Below the pieces are notes generated by a model, which saw nothing but the letters and a program-made list of their open reading frames with translations, made no database searches and was not told the DNA's origin. Shown here piece after piece: positions 25,927 through 34,129 of a stretch of DNA of 64,000 bases. A program made the position numbers and the translations under genes. Within the stretch, counting starts at the first letter, position 1. The number at the start of each line of letters is the position of its first letter. Origin of the DNA: Thermosporothrix hazakensis (lineage in GTDB: Bacteria; Chloroflexota; Ktedonobacteria; Ktedonobacterales; Ktedonobacteraceae); contig NZ_QKUF01000022.1 in assembly GCF_003253565.1 (NCBI RefSeq), forward strand, positions 1 through 64,000, written 5' to 3'.

Positions 25927-26490
25927 TCAGGGCAGCGGTGGAATCTGCGGCGTTAAGTTGATCGTTGGTAATGGTGTGGGCACCGTGGGTGTCGAGTTGA
26001 TCGTTGGCGTTGGTATAGGCCTCTGGGGTGTGGCCTGTATGGTTGGTGTCGGCAATGCAGACGTGGGAGGGATCGCTGTTGGTGTCGGCGTCACAATGGG
26101 GGTGACAGGGCTCGCGCTCCCGTTGTTTCGCGTCATCATACCAAGCACCAGCGTTAGACTCCCAAGCATCAGCACAATGACAGCAACAAGCGCCAGGCGA
26201 AACCAGAGTGTACGCAGTGAATGCGCCGGGGGGGTGATCTTCTCATGCCTTCGCTTCAGGTGAACAGGCTCCATTGCAAGCCGCTGTTCTTGAGCGAGCT
26301 GAACGCGTTTCCAGGCTCGATCCAGCACCTGTTGTCGCTGCGCGGCCTCATAGTGCTGCCGAAGATGCTGTACCAGACGGCCATCACGCTGCTCAACACC
26401 CTGTGCCAGCAATTCATCTATCTGCTCATCAATGCATTCAGGGCTGAAGAATTCATCATGTGGTTCCACGGCTGCTACCTCCTCCGTCAT
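25927..26490 (-). CDS. Membrane protein paired with ECF sigma factor (probable anti-sigma factor)
   Basis: A 187-residue single-pass protein. The cytoplasmic N-terminal ~100 residues are charged and helical. A transmembrane helix spans about residues 100-125 (RLALVAVIVLMLGSLTLVLGMM). The extracytoplasmic tail is almost entirely Pro/Thr repeats of the TPTP and PTPTI type. Its gene overlaps the upstream ECF sigma gene by 35 bases, the usual arrangement for an anti-sigma factor, although no HxxxCxxC zinc motif is visible. The tail resembles surface linkers and could sense the cell wall. Anti-sigma function is inferred from position only. Confidence 0.75.
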   Translation of the reverse strand: MTEEVAAVEPHDEFFSPECIDEQIDELLAQGVEQRDGRLVQHLRQHYEAAQRQQVLDRAWKRVQLAQEQRLAMEPVHLKRRHEKITPPAHSLRTLWFRLALVAVIVLMLGSLTLVLGMMTRNNGSASPVTPIVTPTPTAIPPTSALPTPTIQATPQRPIPTPTINSTPTVPTPLPTINLTPQIPPLP

Positions 26491-27007
26491 AGGTATGATA
26501 ATTGCGGCGCAAAAGGTTCATCATGCGCGAGAGCGTAGAGCGAATGCTGCCTTCGCGCTTGCCTATCCGCTCTGCGATTTGAGCACAGCGCAAATTTTCG
26601 CCAAAACGCAGCGCAAGCACTTTCTGTTGCTCAGGACTAAGCTCTTGAATAAGTCGAAGTAACAGTTCCTGTTCCTCCTGTTTCAGGCTCAGCGTTTCTG
26701 GACTTACTCCATCGGTCCGCTCATCGGCGAAAGTATCGGAATGCAGAGAGAAGCGGCGCGAACGGCGATACAGATCCACCGCCTTATTGCGAGCGACTCG
26801 CCAGAGCCATGCCTGTTGCTGCTGCACTGTCAATGTCGAAAAAGAGGTATATTCCATCGCAGCCACAAAGACGTCAGTAAGAATGTCTTCTGCGTCCTCT
26901 AAAGAAGCGCCGTACCGCCTGATGTAGTCCAGCAGTTTCGGGGCATATATTTGATATAACTGTGCCAGTTCTGCGCGATGCAGCACTTCGACCGGTCGTT
27001 GTTGCAT
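26456..27007 (-). CDS. ECF-type RNA polymerase sigma factor
   Basis: A 183-residue sigma-70 family member with only regions 2 and 4. Region 2 holds LYQIYAPKLLDYIRRYGASLEDAEDILTDVFVAAME and AWLWRVARNKAVDLYRRSRR, the core-binding and -10 recognition helices. Region 4 holds LSPEQQKVLALRFGENLRCAQIAERIGKREGSIRSTLSRMM, the -35 recognition helix-turn-helix. I prefer the ATG at 27007, after GTGGAGG, to a GTG five codons earlier. It overlaps the downstream membrane partner gene by 35 bases. A divergent DinB gene with its own promoter lies beyond. Confidence 0.93.
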   Translation of the reverse strand: MQQRPVEVLHRAELAQLYQIYAPKLLDYIRRYGASLEDAEDILTDVFVAAMEYTSFSTLTVQQQQAWLWRVARNKAVDLYRRSRRFSLHSDTFADERTDGVSPETLSLKQEEQELLLRLIQELSPEQQKVLALRFGENLRCAQIAERIGKREGSIRSTLSRMMNLLRRNYHTYDGGGSSRGTT

Positions 27008-27083
27008 CCCTGCTGCCTCCACGTCTCTTTGATCGTTCTCTTTATATATCGTGAGTCAATGCAAAATGCTGCATCTTTTCTCC

Positions 27084-27112
27084 TTGAAAAGGCTAGACCA
27101 CTGGCATATACT
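27084..27112 (+). promoter_or_regulatory. Sigma70-like promoter of the DinB gene
   Basis: -35 TTGAAA (27084-27089), 17-base spacer and -10 TATACT (27107-27112). Transcription would begin near 27119, so translation cannot start at the upstream ATG at 27051. Confidence 0.7.
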
Positions 27113-27137
27113 GAAGAACAAGGAGAAAAAAATAGAT

Positions 27138-27614
27138 ATGGATTCTAGAAGCATTCTCTATCCCACGATCAAGCGGAACACTGGCGTCATCCTGCAACAA
27201 ACCGACACACTGAAGAATGAGGACAGTTTTCTCCAGCCTCCCGTCAGGGGGAACTGTATGAACTGGATTCTCGGTCACATTCTCTGTTTCCGAGAAAGGA
27301 TGCTCTTCATTCTGGGTAACACACAACTGGCCCTTCCAGAGACCACGCGCACACTCTATACACGCGATTCTGAACCGATTACCCGCTATGACCCCCAGCT
27401 TCCTACCCTTGAACAGCTGCTTTCAGAGCTCAAGCGGGCACAAGCCCTGCTCAAAGAGAGCCTGCAAGCTGCAACACCAGAACTTCTGACACAGGAAGTC
27501 AATGGGGATACTGTGCTCAGTCTTCTGCATCAGATGGTCTGGCACGAAACCTACCATGTAGGCCAGCTTGAGTTGCTGCGTCAGCTCGCAGGAACCAATG
27601 ATAAGGTGATCTAG
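27138..27614 (+). CDS. DinB-family protein
   Basis: A 158-residue protein of the DinB/YfiT-like four-helix-bundle family. The predicted metal-binding histidines are NWILGHIL (helix 2), then MVWHETYHVGQLELLRQLAG near the C-terminus, with the H-x3-H pair. Members are metal-dependent thiol S-transferases (bacillithiol or mycothiol) or of unknown function. The start at 27138 is chosen because the promoter lies between it and the earlier in-frame ATG, and AAGGAG precedes it. It is a single gene between the ECF operon and trmD. Confidence 0.85.
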   Translation: MDSRSILYPTIKRNTGVILQQTDTLKNEDSFLQPPVRGNCMNWILGHILCFRERMLFILGNTQLALPETTRTLYTRDSEPITRYDPQLPTLEQLLSELKRAQALLKESLQAATPELLTQEVNGDTVLSLLHQMVWHETYHVGQLELLRQLAGTNDKVI

Positions 27615-27622
27615 CATGTTCG

Positions 27623-27649
27623 GGAAGGCCCGCCAATGCGGGCGCTTCC
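27623..27649. terminator. Hairpin between convergent dinB and trmD
   Basis: GGAAG and GCCCGC pair with GCGGGC and CTTCC round a CAAT loop with one bulged G. No U-run follows on either strand, so it may be a U-less terminator or an mRNA 3'-end stabiliser. Confidence 0.45.
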
Positions 27650-28378
27650 TCAGCCCTGTTCCTCCGCGTCAAGCTCTTTCAGCAACTTCTGATCCTGTTT
27701 GCTGCTCAGGTCCAGCCGGGCAAAGAGATCCGGTCGGCGTTGTCTGGTTCTGCGCAGCGCCTCTTTTTTGCGCCAGCGTGCGATGTTCTCATGATGGCCC
27801 GAAAGAAGAATATCAGGAACGCGCCAGCCACGAAATTCGGGGGGGCGGGTATAATGGGGATATTCCAGCATCTGGCTGCTATGCGACTCTTCCTGTGCTG
27901 AGCCTTCGGTCAGAACACCTGGAATCAAACGTGCCACCGCATCAACCACCACCATCGCCGCCAGCTCACCCCCGGTTAACACATAGTCACCAATCGAAAT
28001 CTCATCCGTTACCAGATGCTCAATGACACGCTCATCGACGCCCTCATAGTGGCCACATAAGAATGTCAGGCGCTCCTCCTGCGCCAGTTCCTGCGCGATC
28101 TGTTGATTGAACACGCGCCCCTGAGGCGTCAGATAAATGATCGGCCCGCCCTGATACACCGCCTCAATAGCCCGGAAAATCGGTTCGGGCTTCATGACCA
28201 TACCAGCCCCGCCGCCATAGGGATAGTCATCGACCACATGATGCTTATCCGTTGTTGCGTCACGAATATTATGCAGCGCGATGCTCAACAGAGCCCGCTC
28301 CTGTGCCCGCTTTAAGATGCTCTCGGTAAATGGGCCTTGAAACATGCCCGGAAAGAGCGTAAAAATATCGATATGCAT
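27650..28378 (-). CDS. trmD: tRNA (guanine-N1)-methyltransferase
   Basis: SPOUT-fold enzyme that methylates G37 of tRNAs next to the anticodon, using S-adenosylmethionine and preventing frameshifting. The start MHIDIFTLFPGMFQGPFTESI, then DYPYGGGAGMVMKPEPIF, FLCGHYEGVDERV and EISIGDYVLTGGELAAMVVVDAVARLIPG are the conserved TrmD trefoil-knot motifs. From the ATG at 28378 the protein is 242 residues, normal length. rimM, rpsP and rplS, frequent neighbours, are absent, so it is expressed alone from a candidate promoter at 28419-28447. Confidence 0.97.
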   Translation of the reverse strand: MHIDIFTLFPGMFQGPFTESILKRAQERALLSIALHNIRDATTDKHHVVDDYPYGGGAGMVMKPEPIFRAIEAVYQGGPIIYLTPQGRVFNQQIAQELAQEERLTFLCGHYEGVDERVIEHLVTDEISIGDYVLTGGELAAMVVVDAVARLIPGVLTEGSAQEESHSSQMLEYPHYTRPPEFRGWRVPDILLSGHHENIARWRKKEALRRTRQRRPDLFARLDLSSKQDQKLLKELDAEEQG

Positions 28379-28418
28379 ACACTTTTCTCTCACTTCCTCG
28401 CCTCAGTATCGCTTCAAA

Positions 28419-28447
28419 AGTATAGCAACTTGCCTTAGCCGCGTCTA
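28419..28447 (-). promoter_or_regulatory. Candidate promoter of trmD
   Basis: Minus-strand -35 TAGACG (28447-28442), 17-base spacer and -10 TATACT (28424-28419), about 40 bases before the trmD start. The -35 is only a 4 of 6 match. Confidence 0.4.
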
Positions 28448-28482
28448 TCCTTTCTACCATTTTCCCTGAAAAGCCGTATAGC

Positions 28483-28511
28483 TTGTAGCATACGGCCCTC
28501 TGTGCTAAAAT
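28483..28511 (+). promoter_or_regulatory. Candidate promoter of the sensor kinase-regulator pair
   Basis: -35 TTGTAG (28483-28488), 17-base spacer and -10 TAAAAT (28506-28511). A hairpin with arms GCCGTAT and ATACGGC (28473-28496) overlaps the -35. The ~180 bases to the kinase start hold nothing else recognisable. Confidence 0.5.
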
Positions 28512-28694
28512 AGCAGTCAAAAGATAGAATTGCTAGCATACCGAGCTACTTATTGCAAACGAGTCATGTCGCACAAGCAAAGAGGACCTTCACCCTGCCA
28601 CTGAACAGTTCAGGTGCAGCAGATACCTCTCTTTCTTTCTGTGTAGAGGTATGCTACACTGACAGCGGTAATTTTCTGCGAGCGGAGCCCATAC

Positions 28695-30287
28695 ATGTCC
28701 TGGATACAGACAGTTGATAACCTGCAAGATCAAATGACCATTCTGATTGGCAGCGCAATCCGTCTTCTCTGTGGCGAAGTCGGTGTCTTTGTCATTTCCA
28801 ATGAGGCATTCGATCCCCGCAGTGGAACAGAATATGTTCTGTATCGTCTGGAAGAAAGCGCGCTGGCCCCTCTCCTCTCGTTCGTACAGGAGAGCCTGCA
28901 ACCGACCTCGCGGCATCCTTTGATTATTGAGATGACCGAGCCAGAGTTTACGCAACAGTTGCGTGTGGGTCTGCCAGCAGATGTACATGAGCTTCCAGCA
29001 GAACTAGAATGCTGCTCGCTTGCGGTCACTGACCAGCATGGCCCGATTGGTGTGCTCCACTTTCTGCGCCCGGTTGGACAGCGTTCCTGTCTGGAACAGA
29101 CAACCGATACGGAGGCAGGAGAGAGAAGCCCGATCTTCCTCTTTATCGCACAGCTCGCCGCCTCCCTGCGCTTTGCACTTCAGGCGCAGTCGTTGGTGAA
29201 AGAACAGGATCGCCTGGCAGCCATCTTTCATCACAGTACAGAAGGGCTTCTAACCGTTGATAACGCCCTGCGCATCATCGACTTTAACCCGGCAATGGAG
29301 CGCCTGACGGGCTGGCACGAGAGTGAGGTGCTCGGGCAGTTCTACTTTACGGTTTTACGTCCGCGTGATCGCCAGGGAAATGAACTGGGACTTCAGGATT
29401 CGCCTATTCTCCAATGCTTTGCCGGTCAACCACTGGTTAACCGTGATATGATTATTACAACCCGTGATGGGCAATCGGTTGACGTTCGGGTTACAGCCTC
29501 CTGTGTCCGCTCGCCGCGAGGTGAACCAGTGAGCGGTATACTGACTGTCCACGATATCAGTCGAGAACGGGAGCAAGAAGAGCAGCGCTCAACCTTTATT
29601 TCGGTCATTTCACATGAACTGCAAACCCCCATCGCGATTATCAAGGGGTATGCTTCAACCCTGGCCCGCGCCGGCTCACGGCTCAAGCCCGACGTCGTGC
29701 GTTCCCGGCTCTATGCAATCGAGGATGAGGCAGATCGCCTGAATAAGCTTGTTGGAAATCTCTTGTATGCGTCACGTATTCAAGCCCAGGGGCTTCAGAT
29801 GGATGTGGCCCCCCTTCAACTGGAACCACTCATCCACCGTGTTATCAGGCGCTTGCAGGTGAAATACCCGGACCTTGATATCGCGCTGGACATTTCCCCG
29901 GATCTGCCAACCGTAATGGCAGACCGGGATCGAATCGAAGAGGTCTTGCAAAATTTGCTGGATAATGCGATAAAATATTCTCCAGATAAGCCTGCAATCA
30001 CTATTGCAGCTCGTGCAACAAGTAATGATGTGATCGTCAGTGTCCGAGATGCCGGGATGGGCATCTCCTTGCGTGACCAGGAACAGATTTTTCAGCGTTT
30101 TCGGCGTCTAGGAGATCCTCTGGCACAGTCTACACCGGGTGCAGGTCTGGGGCTCTACATCTGTCGTGCCATCGTCGAGGCGCATGGGGGCCGCATCTGG
30201 GTAGATAGCGCGCTTCGCCAGGGTTCAACGTTCTCATTCAGTTTGCCACGTGAAGAGCAAGCTCATTTACCAATGGTGGTGTTTTAA
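28695..30287 (+). CDS. Soluble PAS-domain sensor histidine kinase
   Basis: A 530-residue cytoplasmic kinase without membrane segments. Residues 1-170 look like a GAF-type sensor. A PAS domain follows (about 180-290: AIFHHSTEGLLTVDNALRIIDFNPAMERLTGW). The HisKA H-box is ISHELQTPIAIIKGYAS. The ATPase boxes are LLDNAIKYS, VRDAGMGIS and GAGLGLYICRAIVEAHGG. The signal is unknown. An intracellular ligand, light or redox is possible for GAF-PAS modules. The stop codon is directly followed by the ATG of the response regulator, so the two are coupled. Confidence 0.93.
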   Translation: MSWIQTVDNLQDQMTILIGSAIRLLCGEVGVFVISNEAFDPRSGTEYVLYRLEESALAPLLSFVQESLQPTSRHPLIIEMTEPEFTQQLRVGLPADVHELPAELECCSLAVTDQHGPIGVLHFLRPVGQRSCLEQTTDTEAGERSPIFLFIAQLAASLRFALQAQSLVKEQDRLAAIFHHSTEGLLTVDNALRIIDFNPAMERLTGWHESEVLGQFYFTVLRPRDRQGNELGLQDSPILQCFAGQPLVNRDMIITTRDGQSVDVRVTASCVRSPRGEPVSGILTVHDISREREQEEQRSTFISVISHELQTPIAIIKGYASTLARAGSRLKPDVVRSRLYAIEDEADRLNKLVGNLLYASRIQAQGLQMDVAPLQLEPLIHRVIRRLQVKYPDLDIALDISPDLPTVMADRDRIEEVLQNLLDNAIKYSPDKPAITIAARATSNDVIVSVRDAGMGISLRDQEQIFQRFRRLGDPLAQSTPGAGLGLYICRAIVEAHGGRIWVDSALRQGSTFSFSLPREEQAHLPMVVF

Positions 30288-31007
30288 ATGGAGATGGAAG
30301 CTTTCGACCAACGTGATATGACTATCCTGATCGTGGACGATGAGCCGCGTATCCGCGATTTTGTGCGTATGAATCTAGAGCTAGAGCAATACCGGGTGAT
30401 CGAAGCAGCCAATGGATTGGAAGCCCTGGAACAGCTACGCGAAAATCTCCCCGATCTGGTAGTGCTTGATGTGATGATGCCGGAGATGGATGGCTTCGAG
30501 ACACTCAAAGCCATTCGGGAGGTCTCCACTGTCCCGGTTGTGATGCTGACGGTTCGCCAGAGTGAGCAGGACAAAATCCGTGGCCTGGACCTGGGGGCAG
30601 ACGACTATATCGCCAAGCCCTTCAGCCCACCAGAACTCCTCTCGCGTATTCGTGCTCTGCTGCGCCGCTCACTGATGGCTCCTCCCGCTCGTAAGACGGA
30701 AATTGTCGTTGACAAAGACCTGAAGATCGACTTCTCGCGCCGAGAGGTCATTGTGCGCGGCAAAAAGGTTATCTTACGCCCTACTGAATACCGTCTCCTC
30801 TACCATCTTGTGAACAACGCCGGTCGTCTCCTGACCCACGAAACGTTGCTCTCAAAGGTCTGGGGGCGCGAGTATCGGGATGAGGCCCACTATCTGCGCC
30901 TCTATATCACCTACCTCCGGCAAAAACTCGAAGAAGACCCTGCCCACCCAAAATATATTCTGACCGAGCGGGGCCTGGGCTATCGCTTCAAAGAACTGGA
31001 TAACTGA
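30288..31007 (+). CDS. OmpR/PhoB-family response regulator
   Basis: A 239-residue partner of the kinase just upstream. The receiver has acidic residues DDE at 17-19, the phospho-acceptor Asp61 in LVVLDVMMPEMDG and a lysine in DDYIAKPFSPPEL. The winged-helix output domain (about 140-238) has LRPTEYRLLYHLVNNAGRLLTHETLLSKVWG and ends RGLGYRFK, typical of the family. No intergenic base separates the kinase stop and this ATG. The target promoters are unknown. Confidence 0.95.
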   Translation: MEMEAFDQRDMTILIVDDEPRIRDFVRMNLELEQYRVIEAANGLEALEQLRENLPDLVVLDVMMPEMDGFETLKAIREVSTVPVVMLTVRQSEQDKIRGLDLGADDYIAKPFSPPELLSRIRALLRRSLMAPPARKTEIVVDKDLKIDFSRREVIVRGKKVILRPTEYRLLYHLVNNAGRLLTHETLLSKVWGREYRDEAHYLRLYITYLRQKLEEDPAHPKYILTERGLGYRFKELDN

Positions 31008-31148
31008 ACTTCTTGCTTATGAGTAGATACACATCGAACTGTGGCCTTCTCCAGGAGCCGTTTCTTCTCCACAACGGAGCAAGGTGTACCTGCCAACGCT
31101 TACGGAACGCTTTTTCAAGCACAACTCAAGGTCAGGAAAGGACAACGC

Positions 31149-32135
31149 ATGGACAAAAAACAACGTGTTGAAGCGGCATTACAGGGCCTCCCTGTTGATC
31201 GAGTTCCAGTGAGCATGTGGAGCCGCGATTATCGGCGCGAATGGAGCGCTCAGGCCCTGGTTGAAGCCACACTGGAAAGCTACAGCCGCTACGATTGGGA
31301 TTATGTTCGACTGACGCCACGCGCTTGCTATCATGCCGAAGGCTGGAAGGCCCGCTATCGCCCGGCAGATAATGGCGCTACGCCGCCTATTCTGGAAAGC
31401 ACTCCTATCAGCAGAGCCTCCGACTGGAAACGCCTGCGCCCGCTAGAACCGGATCAGGGGGCGTTTGGTGAGCAATTGCTTGCGCTCCAATTGATGAACC
31501 ACTCGCTTGGTTTTGAAGCCTATTTTGTGGAGACCCTTTTCAATCCCTTGAGCGTTGCACGCTACATTGCAGGCAGCGTCGAGAACGTCCTGCACACCAT
31601 CCATGAGGATCGCACCGCCATGCATACGGCCCTCCGGGTGATTACCGAGACGCTGACCAGCTTTGCAATTGCCTGTCTGGAAGAGGGCGCACACGGTATC
31701 TTCTACTCTACGAATGGGTGGGCGAACGCACCCCTTCTCAGCGAAGACCAGTACCGGGAATTTGGCGAACAGTATGACCTTGAGCTGCTGGACGCCATTA
31801 AGAGCCGCAGCAAATTGACCATTCTCCACAACTGCGGACCACAGATGCACTTCGATCTCCTGGCAGCCTATCCGGTGCATGCCATTAACTGGGCAATTGA
31901 GCAAGAAGGGAACCCCGATCTCCTGGACGGGATGCGTCGTTCAGGCAAGGCCGTAATGGGAGGCCTGAATACCGATCTCCTTCGCACCAGCACCTCGCCA
32001 CAACAGATACAGGAGAACGTTGCAGAGATACTGGAAAAGACCGGCACACAGCATCTCTTGCTGGCTCCCGGCTGTACCCTCGCGCCAGACACGCCAACTC
32101 GGAATATAGAGGCAGTGCGTCGCATGTTGGCTTGA
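31149..32135 (+). CDS. Uroporphyrinogen decarboxylase-family protein (probable corrinoid methyltransferase type)
   Basis: A 328-residue TIM-barrel protein of the URO-D/MtaA superfamily, starting MDKKQRVEAALQGLPVDRVPVSMW at 31149 after AAAGGA. The RQAGR-type motif expected of true HemE is missing. Instead LTILHNCG and LLLAPGCTLAPDTP give His/Cys/Cys residues like the zinc site of MtaA/MtbA methyltransferases. The final NIEAVRRM is common to the family. A methyl-transfer role from a corrinoid or other donor is therefore more likely than haem synthesis. No corrinoid protein gene is nearby. It follows the two-component pair but probably has its own translation start. Confidence 0.8.
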   Translation: MDKKQRVEAALQGLPVDRVPVSMWSRDYRREWSAQALVEATLESYSRYDWDYVRLTPRACYHAEGWKARYRPADNGATPPILESTPISRASDWKRLRPLEPDQGAFGEQLLALQLMNHSLGFEAYFVETLFNPLSVARYIAGSVENVLHTIHEDRTAMHTALRVITETLTSFAIACLEEGAHGIFYSTNGWANAPLLSEDQYREFGEQYDLELLDAIKSRSKLTILHNCGPQMHFDLLAAYPVHAINWAIEQEGNPDLLDGMRRSGKAVMGGLNTDLLRTSTSPQQIQENVAEILEKTGTQHLLLAPGCTLAPDTPTRNIEAVRRMLA

Positions 32136-32224
32136 CACTGCCAGACGCTTTGGTTATACTCGCACATATTTCTCGCCAGGACAGAGAGTATACCTGTTCT
32201 GGTGGTAATACAAATAATGATTTC

Positions 32225-32253
32225 TTTACAACTCGCCTGCTTGCTTGTATAGT
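32225..32253 (+). promoter_or_regulatory. Promoter of the Nudix gene cluster
   Basis: -35 TTTACA (32225-32230), 17-base spacer and -10 TATAGT (32248-32253), each one base from consensus. It drives a leader of about 230 bases before the Nudix start. Confidence 0.65.
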
Positions 32254-32272
32254 ATGGGCGTGTGGAATCACG

Positions 32273-32323
32273 TTTCTCTTCCTCTGCCCATGATGGCTAA
32301 TAACAGGGCAGAGGAGAAAGAAA
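32273..32323 (+). other. Long hairpin in the Nudix leader
   Basis: Arms CCTCTGCCC and GGGCAGAGG, extended on both sides by TTTCTCTT against AGAAAGAAA, enclose a ~16-base loop. It begins about 15 bases after the expected transcription start. The 3' side is A-rich, so it is not a terminator. The 357-base gap 32136-32492 otherwise holds a weak CCAG/CTGG hairpin near 32176-32202. Confidence 0.5.
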
Positions 32324-32492
32324 ATGTTGTATAGTATAGTCGATATAGAGATGTGTAGGCAACGCAACGCGCCACGAAGACTCAACAGAAATGACGTGTT
32401 GCCGCTCGCACATCCTCTCCTTTTGGGGAGTCAAGCAAAGGTACTCGCGCCGCGCTTCTGGTGGTTTTAGAGAGGGTGAGAGTTGCAAAAAA

Positions 32493-33083
32493 ATGGAGCG
32501 AAATCGCACTATGCGGGCGTATTCGGCGGGTGGAGTGGTCTTTCGCCTTGTCCCGTTGCGCTCTCCAGATCAACACTTCGGACACAGCAGACACAAGCGG
32601 GCGCATGGGTACAAACCTGCCAGACAGCAGACAAAAGAAGCTCGAAGTGCAGGGCATGCATCTGACCCCTCGATGAAAGAGGCCGATAGGGTAGAGGTTG
32701 TCCTTGTTGGTCGAAGCCACGCGGGCATCTGGGTCTTGCCGAAAGGCACTCCACAGCCTGGTGAGACAATTGAACAGGTCGCGTTGCGCGAGGTTCAGGA
32801 AGAAACTGGTTTACAGGTGCGCCTGATCGCTTATATCGGCAGCATCTCTTATTCATTTGTGCGCGAGCACATCCGTTATCATAAACAGGTTCGTCATTTT
32901 TTACTTGAGGCTATCGGTGGCGATATCTCGCTTCATGATCAGGAATACGATCAGGTCAAATGGTTCTCGCTCCATGAAGCCAGCCGCCATCTGACCTATC
33001 AAAATGAAGTACGCATTCTGAATCAGGCAGAAGAGATCCTCCACCGATGGCTACACTATCAATGGAAAGAAAGGCAGCTATAA
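32493..33083 (+). CDS. Nudix hydrolase
   Basis: A 196-residue Nudix protein. The Nudix box GTPQPGETIEQVALREVQEETGL (G-x5-E-x7-REUXEEXGU) is intact, with the metal-binding REVQEE. The N-terminus RAYSAGGVVFRLVP, then VLVGRSHAGIWVLPKG, is of the diadenosine-polyphosphate or nucleoside-diphosphate-X hydrolase type. A ~45-residue Ser/Lys/His-rich segment between the first strand and the box is unusual and probably a disordered loop. I chose the ATG at 32493 over upstream in-frame starts because the GAGAGGGTGAGAG stretch precedes it. It is followed closely by a small membrane protein and a MEDS protein. Confidence 0.9.
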   Translation: MERNRTMRAYSAGGVVFRLVPLRSPDQHFGHSRHKRAHGYKPARQQTKEARSAGHASDPSMKEADRVEVVLVGRSHAGIWVLPKGTPQPGETIEQVALREVQEETGLQVRLIAYIGSISYSFVREHIRYHKQVRHFLLEAIGGDISLHDQEYDQVKWFSLHEASRHLTYQNEVRILNQAEEILHRWLHYQWKERQL

Positions 33084-33088
33084 GCCTT

Positions 33089-33418
33089 ATGGAGAGCCAG
33101 CCGCAAAAGTTCTCACTTGCACGCCGCTTAGTGTTTCCCGCTAACGGTAATGATGAACTGACGCCAGGCCAGAGTAAGCGTATTATTGCAACCTGGGCCA
33201 TATTGTTCACCATTCCTCTTGTTCTTATGATATTCCTTGTTGTTATTTTTGCAGGTATATCATTGCAGAGAGCGGTTATCTGGCTCGCCGGAGCAATAGT
33301 CCTCGGTTTCATACTCTTTGGCTTCTCGGCCTGGGCTAGCATCAAGGCCTACAATCAGGCAGTTCGTGCAAAGATCAGGCACGAACAGGAGAAGGCCAGT
33401 AGCACCCAGCGGAGGTAG
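33089..33418 (+). CDS. Small two-helix membrane protein, function unknown
   Basis: A roughly 109-residue protein with two hydrophobic helices (IIATWAILFTIPLVLMIFLVVIFAG and VIWLAGAIVLGFILFGFSAWAS), a short N-terminal cytoplasmic part and a basic C-terminus. No family is recognised. The start is ambiguous. An ATG at 33047 inside the Nudix gene is also in frame, and 33089 is preferred because it follows the Nudix stop by five bases. It lies three bases before the MEDS gene, so all three genes seem to form one operon. Confidence 0.7.
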   Translation: MESQPQKFSLARRLVFPANGNDELTPGQSKRIIATWAILFTIPLVLMIFLVVIFAGISLQRAVIWLAGAIVLGFILFGFSAWASIKAYNQAVRAKIRHEQEKASSTQRR

Positions 33419-33421
33419 GCA

Positions 33422-34075
33422 ATGGATCTTAGTGTTGAAGGTAAATCAGAGCGTATTCCGCCTGGCTCACATATCTGCCAGCTTTACAGTAAAGTAACAG
33501 AGATTCCGGCAGTGACAGCACGGCTGCTCCGGGTCGGTCTGGCAAATTCAGAGAAATGTCTTTTTGCCGCCGCCCCTGCACAGGTCAAAGAACTCTGTGA
33601 TGAGCTTCAGAAATTACAGGTTGATGTGAAAGCCCTCCTTGATACCGGTCAGCTTGTCCTCTATGAGGAACGTGAGCCCTTTTTAGCAGGTGGAAAACGC
33701 TTTGACCCATACTATTTGCTATCTACACATCAGACTTTTATCGCGCAGGCGCTTCGCGAGGGCTGGAAGGCCGTGCGCATCTCGATTGATATGACCTGGC
33801 TTTCAAAAGATATCGCTACTCCGGAACAAATTCTCAAATACGAGGCCGCCTCTGATGCCGTATTTACGTTTCAGAACGCGCCCATTATTGCACTGATGCA
33901 CTACGACCACAGCAAGTTACTGCCCAATCTGGTTGTTGAGATGCTCAAGCTGCATCCTATCTCTGTTGTCGGAAAGTACATTAAGCGCAACCCCTACTAC
34001 CTGAATTCGGAGCAGTACATGCTCAAAATTCTACGTATCAATAAGGAAAAGAATCATCCCCATGCCGGAGGTTAG
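33422..34075 (+). CDS. MEDS-domain protein (DcmR-like sensory domain)
   Basis: A 217-residue protein made of one MEDS domain, the RecA-like sensory module first named in DcmR and found beside histidine kinases. Visible features are the start PPGSHICQLYSKVTEIPAVTARLLRVGLANSEKCLFAAAP, then REGWKAVRISIDMTWL and the Phe/Thr-rich QILKYEAASDAVF segment. No Walker A lysine motif or DNA-binding domain is present, so it probably binds a ligand or partner rather than DNA. The ATG at 33422 has a GGAGGTAGG site. A strong terminator follows at 34100-34129. Confidence 0.85.
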   Translation: MDLSVEGKSERIPPGSHICQLYSKVTEIPAVTARLLRVGLANSEKCLFAAAPAQVKELCDELQKLQVDVKALLDTGQLVLYEEREPFLAGGKRFDPYYLLSTHQTFIAQALREGWKAVRISIDMTWLSKDIATPEQILKYEAASDAVFTFQNAPIIALMHYDHSKLLPNLVVEMLKLHPISVVGKYIKRNPYYLNSEQYMLKILRINKEKNHPHAGG

Positions 34076-34099
34076 TGCACCCTGGAAGACTCGCCTTCT

Positions 34100-34129
34100 G
34101 CCCTGCACCCACTTTGCAGGGCTTTTTTT
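34100..34129 (+). terminator. Intrinsic terminator after the Nudix-MEDS operon
   Basis: Arms GCCCTGCA and TGCAGGGC (8 bp), a 7-base loop and seven T residues. The remaining gap to 34452 holds no recognisable gene. Confidence 0.9.

Noticed and set aside
27051..27137. Upstream ATG extending the DinB protein by 29 residues
   Set aside because: The promoter boxes (27084-27112) lie inside this extension, and the added residues are not conserved-looking.
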